Part shown: in pieces, positions 1 to 8,800 of the stretch
How positions within the stretch are numbered: the stretch's first letter is position 1
Layout: each line of letters opens with the position of its first letter
Made by a program: the position numbers and the translations under genes
Notes under the pieces: generated by a model
Seen by the model: the letters and a program-made list of their open reading frames with translations, nothing else
What the model was told of the DNA's origin: nothing
The model's database searches: none
NCBI GenBank assembly: GCA_046542255.1
Contig: JBKHBT010000019.1
Location: 1 to 43,134, forward strand
From: JBKHBT01 sp046542255
GTDB lineage: Bacteria; UBP14; UBA6098; JBKHBT01
DNA: 43,134 bases
Reading direction: 5' to 3'

Positions 1-11
1 GCTTTAGAAGC

Positions 12-119
12 GACAATGCGCAGTTCCGCATTGTCCTACTTCTCATCACAAAGATAGGTAAAGCCTTTGGATTCTATAGATTAATTATTCAATATAATTT
101 CTATATGGCTTTGGAAGAG
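12..119 (-). repeat. Dispersed palindromic repeat, copy 1
   Basis: This is one of four clear copies of a roughly 100-110 bp element. It starts with a perfect 9-bp stem, GACAATGCG (12-20) and CGCATTGTC (27-35), around a 6-nt loop. A second, looser inverted pair follows: AAAGCC (60-65) and GGCTTT (107-112) around an AT-rich core. It ends in ATGGCTTTGGAAGAG. The same order of motifs occurs at 12039-12134 and, in the opposite orientation, at 2929-3041 and 10179-10291. No coding capacity is visible. It lies upstream of the slipin promoter. Confidence 0.8.
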
Positions 120-128
120 ATAATTCTA

Positions 129-157
129 TTGCCCAAAATAGATTTAATGGTTATTAT
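129..157 (+). promoter_or_regulatory. Probable sigma70-like promoter of the slipin gene
   Basis: A TTGCCC -35 box (129-134) and a TATTAT -10 box (152-157) are separated by 17 nt. They sit 33 nt upstream of the slipin start codon and just after repeat copy 1. This is an inference from consensus only. Confidence 0.45.
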
Positions 158-189
158 TAAGCCAATAAAAATCCAATAAAGGAGGAAAT

Positions 190-957
190 ATGGCGATTTA
201 TACTGTTCCAATTATTATTGTAGTTTTCTTGCTACTTAGCGCAATTCGTATTCTAAAAGAATATGAAAGAGGCGTTGTTTTCAGGCTTGGACGTGTTATA
301 GGCAAAAAAGGCCCGGGTCTTATTATACTCGTCCCGATGATCGATAAAATGGTGAAGATTAGCTTAAGAACAGTCGTTCTGGATGTCCCACCGCAGGATA
401 TTATCACAATGGATAATGTTTCGGTCAAGGTTAATGCTGTGGTATATTTCCGCGTCTTCGACCCTATTCGTTCTGTCGTGGATGTCGAGAACTATCTATA
501 TGCAACGCAGCAGCTTGCGCAGACAACATTACGCTCTGTCCTGGGTGAAGTGGAAATGGATGATCTGCTATCCAAAAGAGACCAGATCAATTCAAAGCTT
601 CAGGACATTATCGATAAAGCCAGCGATTCATGGGGAATTAAGGTCTCGATGGTCGAGATTAAGCATGTTGACCTTCCCGAAGAGATGCGCCGTGCAATGG
701 CTGCCCAGGCTGAAGCCGAAAGAAATCGCCGGGCAAAAGTCATTAATGCCGAAGGTGAATTCCAGGCATCACAAAGGCTTTCTGATGCGGCAAGGATTCT
801 CAATGAGAACAAAGGGGCTATGCTGCTACGTTATCTCGATACGGTCAATAATATTGCAGCAGAGAACAACTCCACTACGCTATTCCCGATTCCTATCGAC
901 CTTTTCAAACCATTTATCGACATGGCAAAATCCGTCACGGATAAGAAATCCGATTAG
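190..957 (+). CDS. Slipin / stomatin-like SPFH (band 7) membrane protein
   Basis: This 255-residue protein fits the bacterial slipin family in length and order of parts. A single N-terminal membrane segment (about residues 5-22) is followed directly by the SPFH domain, which opens with an ERGVVFRLGR motif near residue 27 and continues with VKVNAVVYFRV and the ATTLRSVLGE-like stretch. The C-terminal third is a charged, Ala/Glu-rich helix (RRAMAAQAEAERNRRAK) typical of the oligomerising coiled coil. Family members assemble into ring- or cage-like oligomers in membrane microdomains and are thought to organise membrane protein turnover. The usual genetic partner, an NfeD-type protease-like gene, is not adjacent. 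The ATG is preceded by a strong GGAGG at 181-185, which fixes the start. A strong terminator follows, so it is probably monocistronic. The family call is confident; the physiological role is not. Confidence 0.93.
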   Translation: MAIYTVPIIIVVFLLLSAIRILKEYERGVVFRLGRVIGKKGPGLIILVPMIDKMVKISLRTVVLDVPPQDIITMDNVSVKVNAVVYFRVFDPIRSVVDVENYLYATQQLAQTTLRSVLGEVEMDDLLSKRDQINSKLQDIIDKASDSWGIKVSMVEIKHVDLPEEMRRAMAAQAEAERNRRAKVINAEGEFQASQRLSDAARILNENKGAMLLRYLDTVNNIAAENNSTTLFPIPIDLFKPFIDMAKSVTDKKSD

Positions 958-982
958 CTTTTCGATAATACGATAGAAATTA

Positions 983-1014
983 GCTCCCGGAATATTTTCG
1001 GGGGCTTTTTTTTT
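983..1014 (+). terminator. Rho-independent terminator of the slipin gene
   Basis: A GC-rich hairpin (GCTCCCGG, loop AATATTTT, CGGGGGC) is followed by an uninterrupted run of nine T residues, 26 nt after the slipin stop. Confidence 0.9.
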
Positions 1015-1033
1015 ATATATATTAAAATATAGT

Positions 1034-1063
1034 TTGACTATTTATATTTTGTATTATTATAGT
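1034..1063 (+). promoter_or_regulatory. Probable sigma70-like promoter of the small Cys-rich gene
   Basis: TTGACT (1034-1039) and TATAGT (1058-1063) are separated by 18 nt. They lie between the slipin terminator and the start at 1091. Confidence 0.55.
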
Positions 1064-1090
1064 TGTGTAAACTAAAATTTATAAGATGGT

Positions 1091-1453
1091 ATGATGCAAA
1101 GACTAATATTATTGGCTCTATTAGTCATGATAGTGTCTGTGAGTTATGCAGTAACCACTGAAGCCGGTTTACTTTTTGGAAGTGACTGCTATTGTCCAAA
1201 TGCAACGGCGAACTGCGACTGCCATTATCGCTTCGAACCATGTGATTATCCTATTATTGATGATTTCTTTGATGCTTTTAGACAAAGTAGTAGTTTTGAT
1301 CATGAAGATCAGGATAATATTTATCTAAAAGCAACGATATCATTTAAAGATGGCAATGGTATTCCATATTACAAAGCAACTCCAAATGGAACAAAACTTA
1401 TTGCAATCAACAAAGCAGAAAAAGAAAAATGGTTCAATGAAAACTGTAATTGA
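1091..1453 (+). CDS. Small secreted Cys-rich protein, unknown function
   Basis: I do not recognise this 120-residue protein. It has a clear Sec signal peptide (MMQRLILLALLVMIVSVSYA), so the mature product is about 100 residues and exported. The mature N-terminus carries a tight cysteine cluster (CYCPNATANCDCHYRFEPC), which suggests disulfides or metal binding, plus a final Cys two residues from the end. The start codon is one of two consecutive ATGs (1091 or 1094); no strong ribosome site is visible. A promoter at 1034-1063 and a hairpin at 1462-1499 bracket it. Its base composition and near absence of TCGA tetramers set it apart from the flanking genes, as for the next gene. It could be a lineage-specific or horizontally acquired secreted factor. 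Confidence 0.7.
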   Translation: MMQRLILLALLVMIVSVSYAVTTEAGLLFGSDCYCPNATANCDCHYRFEPCDYPIIDDFFDAFRQSSSFDHEDQDNIYLKATISFKDGNGIPYYKATPNGTKLIAINKAEKEKWFNENCN

Positions 1454-1461
1454 GAAAATTG

Positions 1462-1499
1462 AAATGCCAGCGAAAAATGCTGGCATTTCTATATTTTTC
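1462..1499 (+). terminator. Terminator-like hairpin overlapping the next gene's start
   Basis: This is a perfect 10-bp stem, AAATGCCAGC (1462-1471) and GCTGGCATTT (1479-1488), with a 7-nt loop. An interrupted T-rich tail (CTATATTTTT) follows. It begins 8 nt after the stop of the small Cys-rich gene and overlaps the most likely start of the downstream gene. Confidence 0.6.
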
Positions 1500-2897
1500 A
1501 GGCTATATTTATTTTATGTTTTTTTTGTAGGACTGGTCGTGTTTTCTAAAAACTCTTATTCAGAAATTCAAAAACTAGGAGATATGAAACTAAAAAAAAT
1601 CGAAACAATAGAATTGAAAAAAAATAGTATATTCTATTATCATCAAATTCGTGATGATATACTCCCTTTTCTTCAACTAAAGTCTATCGGTAATGAAATT
1701 GTTTTTACTGACAATGATTATGGTTTGTCTTTTATTACTCCAAAAGGAGAAAGAATTAGCAAGCAACTAATTGCAGAAGCAGTAAATCCGATTGTTCAAG
1801 AATGTTTAGGTAATGATAGATACCTTCTTTTTTCGATGACTCACAGGACAGCTGGCATCTGGAAGAAGAATTCACCAGATCCAATAAGGGTTTTAAGATT
1901 GAATGGTGAGTTTTTTCCATCTTTTGTAAGTCTTTATGATAAGAATACTTTATTGGTCTTTTTGTATATGCACGAAAAAATATCAGAACCTGGTAAAGCC
2001 AAAATAATGCTCATAGATTTTTCAGATGATATGCAAAAAGCGGGAACAATTGTTGAAGAGAGACTTGTTTATACAACAATTAATGAAAACGTAGAAACTA
2101 ATCCCACTTATGGTATCAAAGTTCCTGATGGGAGATACCTCATGCTATTAGCTAACTCTCAGCTAATAGAACTAAACTCAACGCTTGAAGCTGTTTATGT
2201 TTATGAAATTATCAATGATTTTCAAAAAAATAATGAGAGAAGTAAAAAAGATAAAAAATCTCTATGTGATTATCCAGCAATGAATAACCCTATGGCAATT
2301 TATAAAGAACAATACCTTTGTATCGAAAGATATCCTAATGAAAATACAAGGAAATTAGATATCTGGGATATAAATAATCGGGAATATATAGGTGATTTTT
2401 CTTATGACGATAAAAGATTTGTAACTGCTGACGAAGAAAAGATTATTTTTATTGATGCAGAGACAGAAGATGATTTACGGATTGGTTACTACAACCTGAT
2501 ACTTGATTCTAATCAAAAGCTTTCTCCTGTTTTGGATATTATATTAAAATCCCCCATCTCCAATGAGAAATATAGCCTTGTCTCTGTTTTGCCTAAAATT
2601 GATAAAGAATTGATGATTTTTTTTACTGAACCTGATAATTGTACAATGATGTCTTACCACTTGCTATCAAAAGAAAAATCTCTTCCGGATGCTTTTTTCT
2701 GCTTAAGTGGTGCAGAGAAACATTATCTTTTCTCTATGACAAATTCATTTGTCAATAGCGAAAATTCTAAATCTCTGAATATAGACCCAGATTTAGTTTC
2801 TGATTTACCTTATGCTATGCTTATAGATGACAAATTCAAGATTCACAATACCTACTCAAGAGATGATATAATAAAGATGTTGGATGGAGATACGTAA
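1464..2897 (+). CDS. Membrane-anchored or secreted protein, possible beta-propeller, unknown function
   Basis: From ATG 1464 this encodes 477 residues. The N-terminus has one hydrophobic segment (ISIFFRLYLFYVFFVGLVVF), so the protein is anchored or exported. The rest is a beta-rich chain of short repeats with aromatic/aspartate turns (for example NEIVFTDNDYGLSFITPKGE, DGRYLMLLANSQLIELNS), which resembles six-bladed beta-propeller proteins of FCB bacteria. I cannot assign a family with confidence. The reading frame is open from 1350 and overlaps the preceding gene; possible starts are 1437 (overlapping the upstream stop), 1464 (inside the hairpin) and 1584 (best ribosome site, AGGAG, but it would lose the hydrophobic segment). 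Codon use is AT-rich and poor in TCGA compared with neighbours. It is followed by repeat copy 2. Confidence 0.65.
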   Translation: MPAKNAGISIFFRLYLFYVFFVGLVVFSKNSYSEIQKLGDMKLKKIETIELKKNSIFYYHQIRDDILPFLQLKSIGNEIVFTDNDYGLSFITPKGERISKQLIAEAVNPIVQECLGNDRYLLFSMTHRTAGIWKKNSPDPIRVLRLNGEFFPSFVSLYDKNTLLVFLYMHEKISEPGKAKIMLIDFSDDMQKAGTIVEERLVYTTINENVETNPTYGIKVPDGRYLMLLANSQLIELNSTLEAVYVYEIINDFQKNNERSKKDKKSLCDYPAMNNPMAIYKEQYLCIERYPNENTRKLDIWDINNREYIGDFSYDDKRFVTADEEKIIFIDAETEDDLRIGYYNLILDSNQKLSPVLDIILKSPISNEKYSLVSVLPKIDKELMIFFTEPDNCTMMSYHLLSKEKSLPDAFFCLSGAEKHYLFSMTNSFVNSENSKSLNIDPDLVSDLPYAMLIDDKFKIHNTYSRDDIIKMLDGDT

Positions 2898-2928
2898 ATC
2901 TTGTAAAAATAAAGAGTAAACTAAATAG

Positions 2929-3041
2929 CTCTTTTAAAGCCATATATATAACATATATATAATACTTAATATATATCCCCAAAAGGCTTTACTGATGTTT
3001 TAGCCTGAAAAGTATGACAATGCGGAACAGCGCATTGTCTG
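2929..3041 (+). repeat. Dispersed palindromic repeat, copy 2
   Basis: This copy is nearly identical to copy 3 and opposite in orientation to copies 1 and 4. It opens with CTCTTTTAAAGCCAT, runs through an AT-rich core to GGCTTTACTGATGTTTTAGCC, and ends with a perfect 9-bp palindrome (GACAATGCG 3016-3024, CGCATTGTC 3031-3039). It sits between two convergent genes; the rest of 2898-3190 shows no gene, and no conventional terminator was found there. Confidence 0.85.
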
Positions 3042-3190
3042 GATTCTGTTTTAAGCAACGATAAAATTGGCCCATTTGCTCAATTACAGATGACTTATAG
3101 TTAATAATAATAACCCAACATAGTGATTTTTGAAAAACCTGATAAACAAGTCTCTCATGCTTTGTATCAAGGTAGTAATGTGTAAAACCA

Positions 3191-5896
3191 TCATCTATAA
3201 TTTCTCGAATAACTCCTGCTATGGATAATAACCATCACGCGGCGATTTATTGCTCTTCCTTCAGGAAAATCATTATTACCGATAACTTCCTCGCGCCTTT
3301 CGCCATCCTGCCAAATCATTATTGAATATGGCTTTTCGCTGGAATGGCCTTCGGCAGAAATCGATGCGCCACTTTGCCGTAGCCAATTATCCAGAGAATC
3401 ATATTCGAGGCCGAGCTTTATCGACATTGCCTGCTTCAAGTTCTCTTGTACCGACACGGCGCGCTGGTCAGAAAGCCTTTGATTGCGGCCGATTGTGCCA
3501 ATTATATCGGTATGCCCTTCGACATTTATCCATGTAGAATCGGCTTTTTCGATGGATTCTATTACATCTTCGGCGATGCGATAAAGCCTGTCCTCAAGGA
3601 ATTTTGATTCAGGCGTTGGACGGTCGAATTCAAATTGCACCAAAAGCAGCTTCTTCGTGATTTCAAATGAGCCATCGATATTGGTTTCGATAGTCTCCGG
3701 TGCGATGCAGGTAGCCTTTTGACCGAGATTATCATCGATTTCGAGTTCCAGGTTAAATCTCCTGTCGATTGTCATAATATCGCCATGTTCATTTCGGAAA
3801 TCCCAGCTTTGCTTCGATGGAATTTCGCCATCGCCTCTTGCTATCAAAAAACCATTATTCAGGGCTTCAGATGGTTTTTGTGGGATAATAGATAATTGCC
3901 ATTTTTTAATCTTTTCTCCGGAATAATCGATATTTATCTTAGCTTCTGGATGCTGCTTGGGTTCATAGTCTCTCGAAGCATGGACAATCATAGGCTTATA
4001 GAGCAAGCCATCGATGGATAAGATTTCTTCGACATCATTAGATTCTCCAGTCATTCTGGCAAATGAAGGCAAAATCCTATGATGAAATATCTCTGGCAAA
4101 TTGCGCTTTATCTGTTCCATTTTTGCTATTGCGCGATTTAATGCATCTTCAGGGTTTTGATTAACATCGTCTGCTGCAATCACGAGATAAAGGCCGGGAT
4201 TGCGCTCGAGCATTCTGGCGCGATTATCTAATCTATTATCGATTCTGGCAAAAATTTCGACACGGCGATTTTCCTGTTCATAGAGATTTCGCTGTTTGGG
4301 TATCAGGCCTTTTTCGGGAAGGCGAAGGTCGTAGATATTCCAATTTTCGGGAATATAGAGCCGATTTTTTATCGAATTATTTCGTCTAATAAGCTCATCG
4401 AAGACATTCGTGGCTCTTGCCCTTGCAAGCTCCCTGTCTTGAATTTCAGACCTTTTTTCAAATGGAGCAATATATCCTTTGATTTCGATACTGATATCTG
4501 GATTATTCGAAATCCTCGATGCAATGATATCCAGCAAATCAGAGAAACGTTCCGGAATTTCTGATTCAAGCTCCTCGAAAAAAACAACCGGCACGAGGCC
4601 TTCGTCCTGATAGGTATAGCTGAGATTATTGAGTGTCATTTCATTGGGAGATATATGCACCTGGCAATTTGGCTTTTCGGCAATATCCAATTTGAATAGG
4701 CATCTATCTGCAATGCCTGTTTCATCTTGAATAATCATTTGGCCAGAAATATTGCGCGAATCCTCGATAGGTACCTTAAATTGAAAATTTATTGTGTCTG
4801 ATGGAGCGATGGCGGGTATCATCTCCTTCTTGATTGTCTGGTTTTCTATCTCGAACAAAAGGTTTGAAAAATTGCTTTTGGCATCGCCAGTATTTATTAC
4901 ACTAGCTTCGATATTTGCTATTTCTCCGGCTTTGAAAATCTTCTGTGGCACTTTGCAATCGATAGCCAAATCTGCGCTCGGAACCGGCGGTTTGATGGAA
5001 TAATTGATACCTGCACGAATCTGCCCAGCGAAATCACGGCTTTTAGCAAATGGATATGAATATGCAAAATCGAGACCGAGATCGGGAATAGTGGGCAAAT
5101 CGATGCCGAGTCCGATATTCACGTTTCGCGATGAAAGCCCGCCGCGGAATAGGAAAGTTTCCGATAGTCCATAGTTTTCGATTCCAAAACCCCATATGAA
5201 TTCTTCTTCGCTGGGCACATCCAGAGAATATGCGGCATCCCATGAAATAGTCGAGCCAATCTGCTGAAAATCATATAGAATCCCGCCACGGATTTCCATC
5301 GGTTCCAGCAGCTTATCGGCTATTCCAAGCTTTGGCTGGATAATATTGCTAATAGAAAATGCCGTTCTGAAAAGGTTCTCGACCTCATACATTGCACCGA
5401 CAGAAAAACCAATGCCGGATGAACTCGTTTTGTCTGCAAAAACCGGATCATTGAATTGCTCCGGATTGGTATAATGAAAATTCGTATCATCGAAATTATC
5501 CAGGATTATTTTTGGCGCTATAGCAAGTCTGAGATGATTTATCTTCATCATAAAAGGCAAATCGGCTTGAAACCTTCTATACATCGAGCTTCCACCTGTC
5601 GAAATAGCCACCGCTGTGCCAAATCTTTCTGTGGCATAAGTCGCAGCCAGGGCAGCTTCGAAAATATTATCATCGAGCCTCAAATGATTTTGGGAATAGT
5701 CTGCTGCAAAACCCCATCCATATTGCCAACCAGCCACAGGAGACTTTGAGATGGAAATAGGGTCGTTCTCCCTGGCTGAAAAAGCTCCACCCAAAGCCAT
5801 AGAACGCGCAGAACCATTTCCAAATACAGGAAAAGACAATATTGATAAAATAGCCAATATAATAGCCGAATAAATTATTAAATGTCTATCGTGCAA
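3191..5896 (-). CDS. PorV-like outer-membrane barrel fused to CARDB and two OmpA-like domains
   Basis: The protein has about 901 residues. After a signal peptide (IIYSAIILAILSILSFPVFG), the first ~330 residues look like a PorV/PorQ/FadL-type outer-membrane barrel (GSARSMALGGAFSARENDP, alternating amphipathic strands). A CARDB-like beta-sandwich follows (KAGEIANIEASVINTGDAKS). Then come a degenerate OmpA-like domain (ISIEIKGYIAPFE ... RRVEIFARI) and, at the C-terminus, a full OmpA/MotB peptidoglycan-binding domain (LLVQFEFDRP, WINVEGHTDIIG, INRRVMVII). It would bridge outer membrane and cell wall. The frame is open to 6046 inside the upstream gene; I prefer TTG at 5896, which overlaps that gene's TAG stop by 11 nt and yields a proper signal peptide. 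Translational coupling to the upstream T9SS cargo suggests they act together. PorV is a known T9SS shuttle component; that this fusion does the same is inference. Confidence 0.8.
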   Translation of the reverse strand: MHDRHLIIYSAIILAILSILSFPVFGNGSARSMALGGAFSARENDPISISKSPVAGWQYGWGFAADYSQNHLRLDDNIFEAALAATYATERFGTAVAISTGGSSMYRRFQADLPFMMKINHLRLAIAPKIILDNFDDTNFHYTNPEQFNDPVFADKTSSSGIGFSVGAMYEVENLFRTAFSISNIIQPKLGIADKLLEPMEIRGGILYDFQQIGSTISWDAAYSLDVPSEEEFIWGFGIENYGLSETFLFRGGLSSRNVNIGLGIDLPTIPDLGLDFAYSYPFAKSRDFAGQIRAGINYSIKPPVPSADLAIDCKVPQKIFKAGEIANIEASVINTGDAKSNFSNLLFEIENQTIKKEMIPAIAPSDTINFQFKVPIEDSRNISGQMIIQDETGIADRCLFKLDIAEKPNCQVHISPNEMTLNNLSYTYQDEGLVPVVFFEELESEIPERFSDLLDIIASRISNNPDISIEIKGYIAPFEKRSEIQDRELARARATNVFDELIRRNNSIKNRLYIPENWNIYDLRLPEKGLIPKQRNLYEQENRRVEIFARIDNRLDNRARMLERNPGLYLVIAADDVNQNPEDALNRAIAKMEQIKRNLPEIFHHRILPSFARMTGESNDVEEILSIDGLLYKPMIVHASRDYEPKQHPEAKINIDYSGEKIKKWQLSIIPQKPSEALNNGFLIARGDGEIPSKQSWDFRNEHGDIMTIDRRFNLELEIDDNLGQKATCIAPETIETNIDGSFEITKKLLLVQFEFDRPTPESKFLEDRLYRIAEDVIESIEKADSTWINVEGHTDIIGTIGRNQRLSDQRAVSVQENLKQAMSIKLGLEYDSLDNWLRQSGASISAEGHSSEKPYSIMIWQDGERREEVIGNNDFPEGRAINRRVMVIIHSRSYSRNYR

Positions 5897-8800
5897 GATA
5901 CACCGTCCCCCGGCAGATAATTGAATCACCGACTTCAACAATATAGAGATATATTCCCTGCTGCATTTTGGCAGATGAGCTATCATATCCATCCCAAACA
6001 GCATTCGGTGGCAAGATTTCTTTGACCATGCGATTTTGCATATCAAAGATAGTTATTCTATAATTGCTGTTTTCTATATTGGGGAAGTTGAAAATTGCGA
6101 GGTCATTTTTACCATCATTATTCGGGGTAAATGGAGATGGCGAGACATCGCAAGGCTCTTCGGCAATCTCGACTTCAATACAATCTCGATTATTGCTCTC
6201 ATCGCTCTCAGCAATTTTATCATTATAATCGAGCAGGACACAAATTTCGTGATTTCCTGGCGATGAAGGTATTGTATATTCAATTTGAGCAATATTGCCG
6301 GTATTTAACCTATCATAAAATTCTTCGTAAATAAAATCGCTATTCAAAAATATAGCGACTTTGAAACTATCACAGTCGGCTATTCCGGAATTTCTAAACT
6401 GGCAAGAAATATATATTGAATCCTCGGAAATTGAATCTGTCAATGAGATAATCTCAAGATCGGCAAATCCCTTGATAAAATATTCGAGAAGAATCTCGGA
6501 ACGATTACCTCCGCAAAATTGCGCCTGGTCTTGAGCAATAATTCCTATCTGCATGAACCTTCCAGTGATAAGTGTGCTATCTAATTCAAAAGATATTAAT
6601 TCTCCATCGAAATCAAAGGATGTTTCAATGCCATCGATAGTCATTTCAATGGAATCAATGTCTATTCCTGAATGGTCATCTAAAATGGCGTATTCGAAAT
6701 AGAAATCAAATGGGTCTATCGTATCGGCTGGGCTAAGAGCGGTTTCATCGAAATAGGGCTGCTGCAAATCAAGCCATAGATTAATCTCTGCTGTATCAGA
6801 GGCTATCGAATTATAATTTTCGCCATAAGCTTCGATGATGTAAATTCCGCTGGAATCAAATGGTTCTGCCGGCATGAAATAAAGCGTATCATTTCGATAC
6901 TGGAAATCATCTATTCCTGCGCCATCGAGCGACATTTGAATAGTGGATGTATCTATTCCAATGATATCGAATAGATAAAATGCAGCTTCCTGGCCATCGC
7001 ATGAAGACCATGTGCTATCCGGTGGGAAAATCGGCCGAAGAACCGGCCCGGACAAATTTGCAAAATAGGATAGAATCGTATCAGCCATATTTGAGCCGCA
7101 GCTATCTATGCAATCATCGTCTGCAAAGGCAATGATATGGATCGAATCGCCATTTTCATATCCAGAAAGACTTATCGAAGTATCGGCATAATATCTTTCT
7201 AATAGGCCGGAAGGTTCTGCCATAATAATGATAGAATCGACAGCGACATCTCCGCAAATTGAATCATGGGCCTCGATTGCGATATTAAAACTGCTTTCGT
7301 TAATAAAAGTTTCTTCGGGAGCATCTATATTGAAAATCGGCGGCTTTGTGTCTATAATAAAACTTTCGGAAATTGGCATGGTAATGTTTTTACCCGAATT
7401 ATCTAGCAGACTATCTAAACTAAAATCTATCTCTACATTTTCTGTCAGGCCAGTATCCGGCATCCAGATTGCCAATGCCACAGTCGAATCTCCAGAATGA
7501 GTGAATTCATAAAAATCATCTTTTTCATATATTTCGTCATCGAGAATCAACCTAACATAGTCCAAATCGATACCATAGCTGCTTTCGAAACGGAAAACAA
7601 GCTCCAAATCATCGCAATTAAGTATAATATCTCCATCATCATTCGAATCGGTTGGCCGGAGAAGCTCGCCATAAGGTTCACGCAAATCGACATCATAGCT
7701 CCAGCAAAAAGTATCGGTATTCGATGGGCAATAGTCTGCACAATCATCAGAAATAACTGCGCAAACATCGAGCAAGTATCCATCGAATATTCCTTCGATA
7801 TATAATGGATCATCCAGTGTGGAATATGTAGTTATAAAATCGCCATCCTGATTATAAAATGTTACCGACCACATATCCAGATATGAATCCAATAATCCAC
7901 ACACAGAATCGCTGGTTTCTGCGCTAATTAAGACATCGGAAGTATTGATATTAAGCAAAGAATCGGGCGAAATCGACATTATAAAGGGCGGTTGCCTATC
8001 GAAAATTAGGCTATTGCATGGTAATGAATCGGCCATGCCGCCGCCTTCTGTCATGATATTATCCAGGCAGAAGTAGATGCTATCATAATCTTCCCAGAAT
8101 CTCATAGGCGGTGAAAAAGTTAAAGTATCGTCTTCATAGAAGAGCCATGTCGAATCTATATCGAAAACTACTGAACCTATAGTTGTTTCGATACTCGATA
8201 AATCGATCGGCTCATCAGAATCTATCGCCCATCGAATCTCGAAATCATCGCAGGTAGCAATAATCCTTCCATCGCCATTTAGGTCTGATGGTTGAGCGAT
8301 GGATGCAGTGATTGCTATGTCTTCGTATAATAGAAGGCTACATATTTCGGTGGTAGTATTGCAAAATGAATCCGAAGCAGTCAAATAGAAAACCAGATAT
8401 TCGCAGCCGTCAGTTGACGGGACAATCAGGCTGGTAGAGCTATCAACTATAGAATAAGCCGAATCATCATCGCATAACTCGATTTCGATTCGATAGGAAT
8501 CGATTGCTTCGCTGCTGCTCCATTCGAAATATAGCGAATCCCCTGTCATTACAGAATCGACATCGGGGCAAAATAGGCCTATCTCTGGTGCCTCGGAATC
8601 CAGGAAAATATCAAAATCATCGTATTCATCGGAACCATCGATAAGAATTCGCAAAGTGAATTCGCCAGATGTATCAGGTAAATCATTGCTAAATACCCAT
8701 TCAAAACAATGTTCTCCAATCATTACACCCTCGCCAAAATCGCCATCGTCCGATATTATAGAATCGATAATATCGTAGAAATCTATCCCATCGGCCGAAA

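Noticed and set aside
3050..3190. A rho-independent terminator for the PorV-OmpA gene
   Set aside because: No GC-rich stem with a T tract was found on the minus strand downstream of the stop; only the repeat palindrome further on could serve.
7497..7805. Long opposite-strand frames inside the giant Ig-like genes (also at 12606-13181 and 16444-17133)
   Set aside because: They are shadows of biased codon use in the large genes: no ribosome sites, no domains, and rich in Ile/Ser runs mirroring Asp-rich coding on the other strand.
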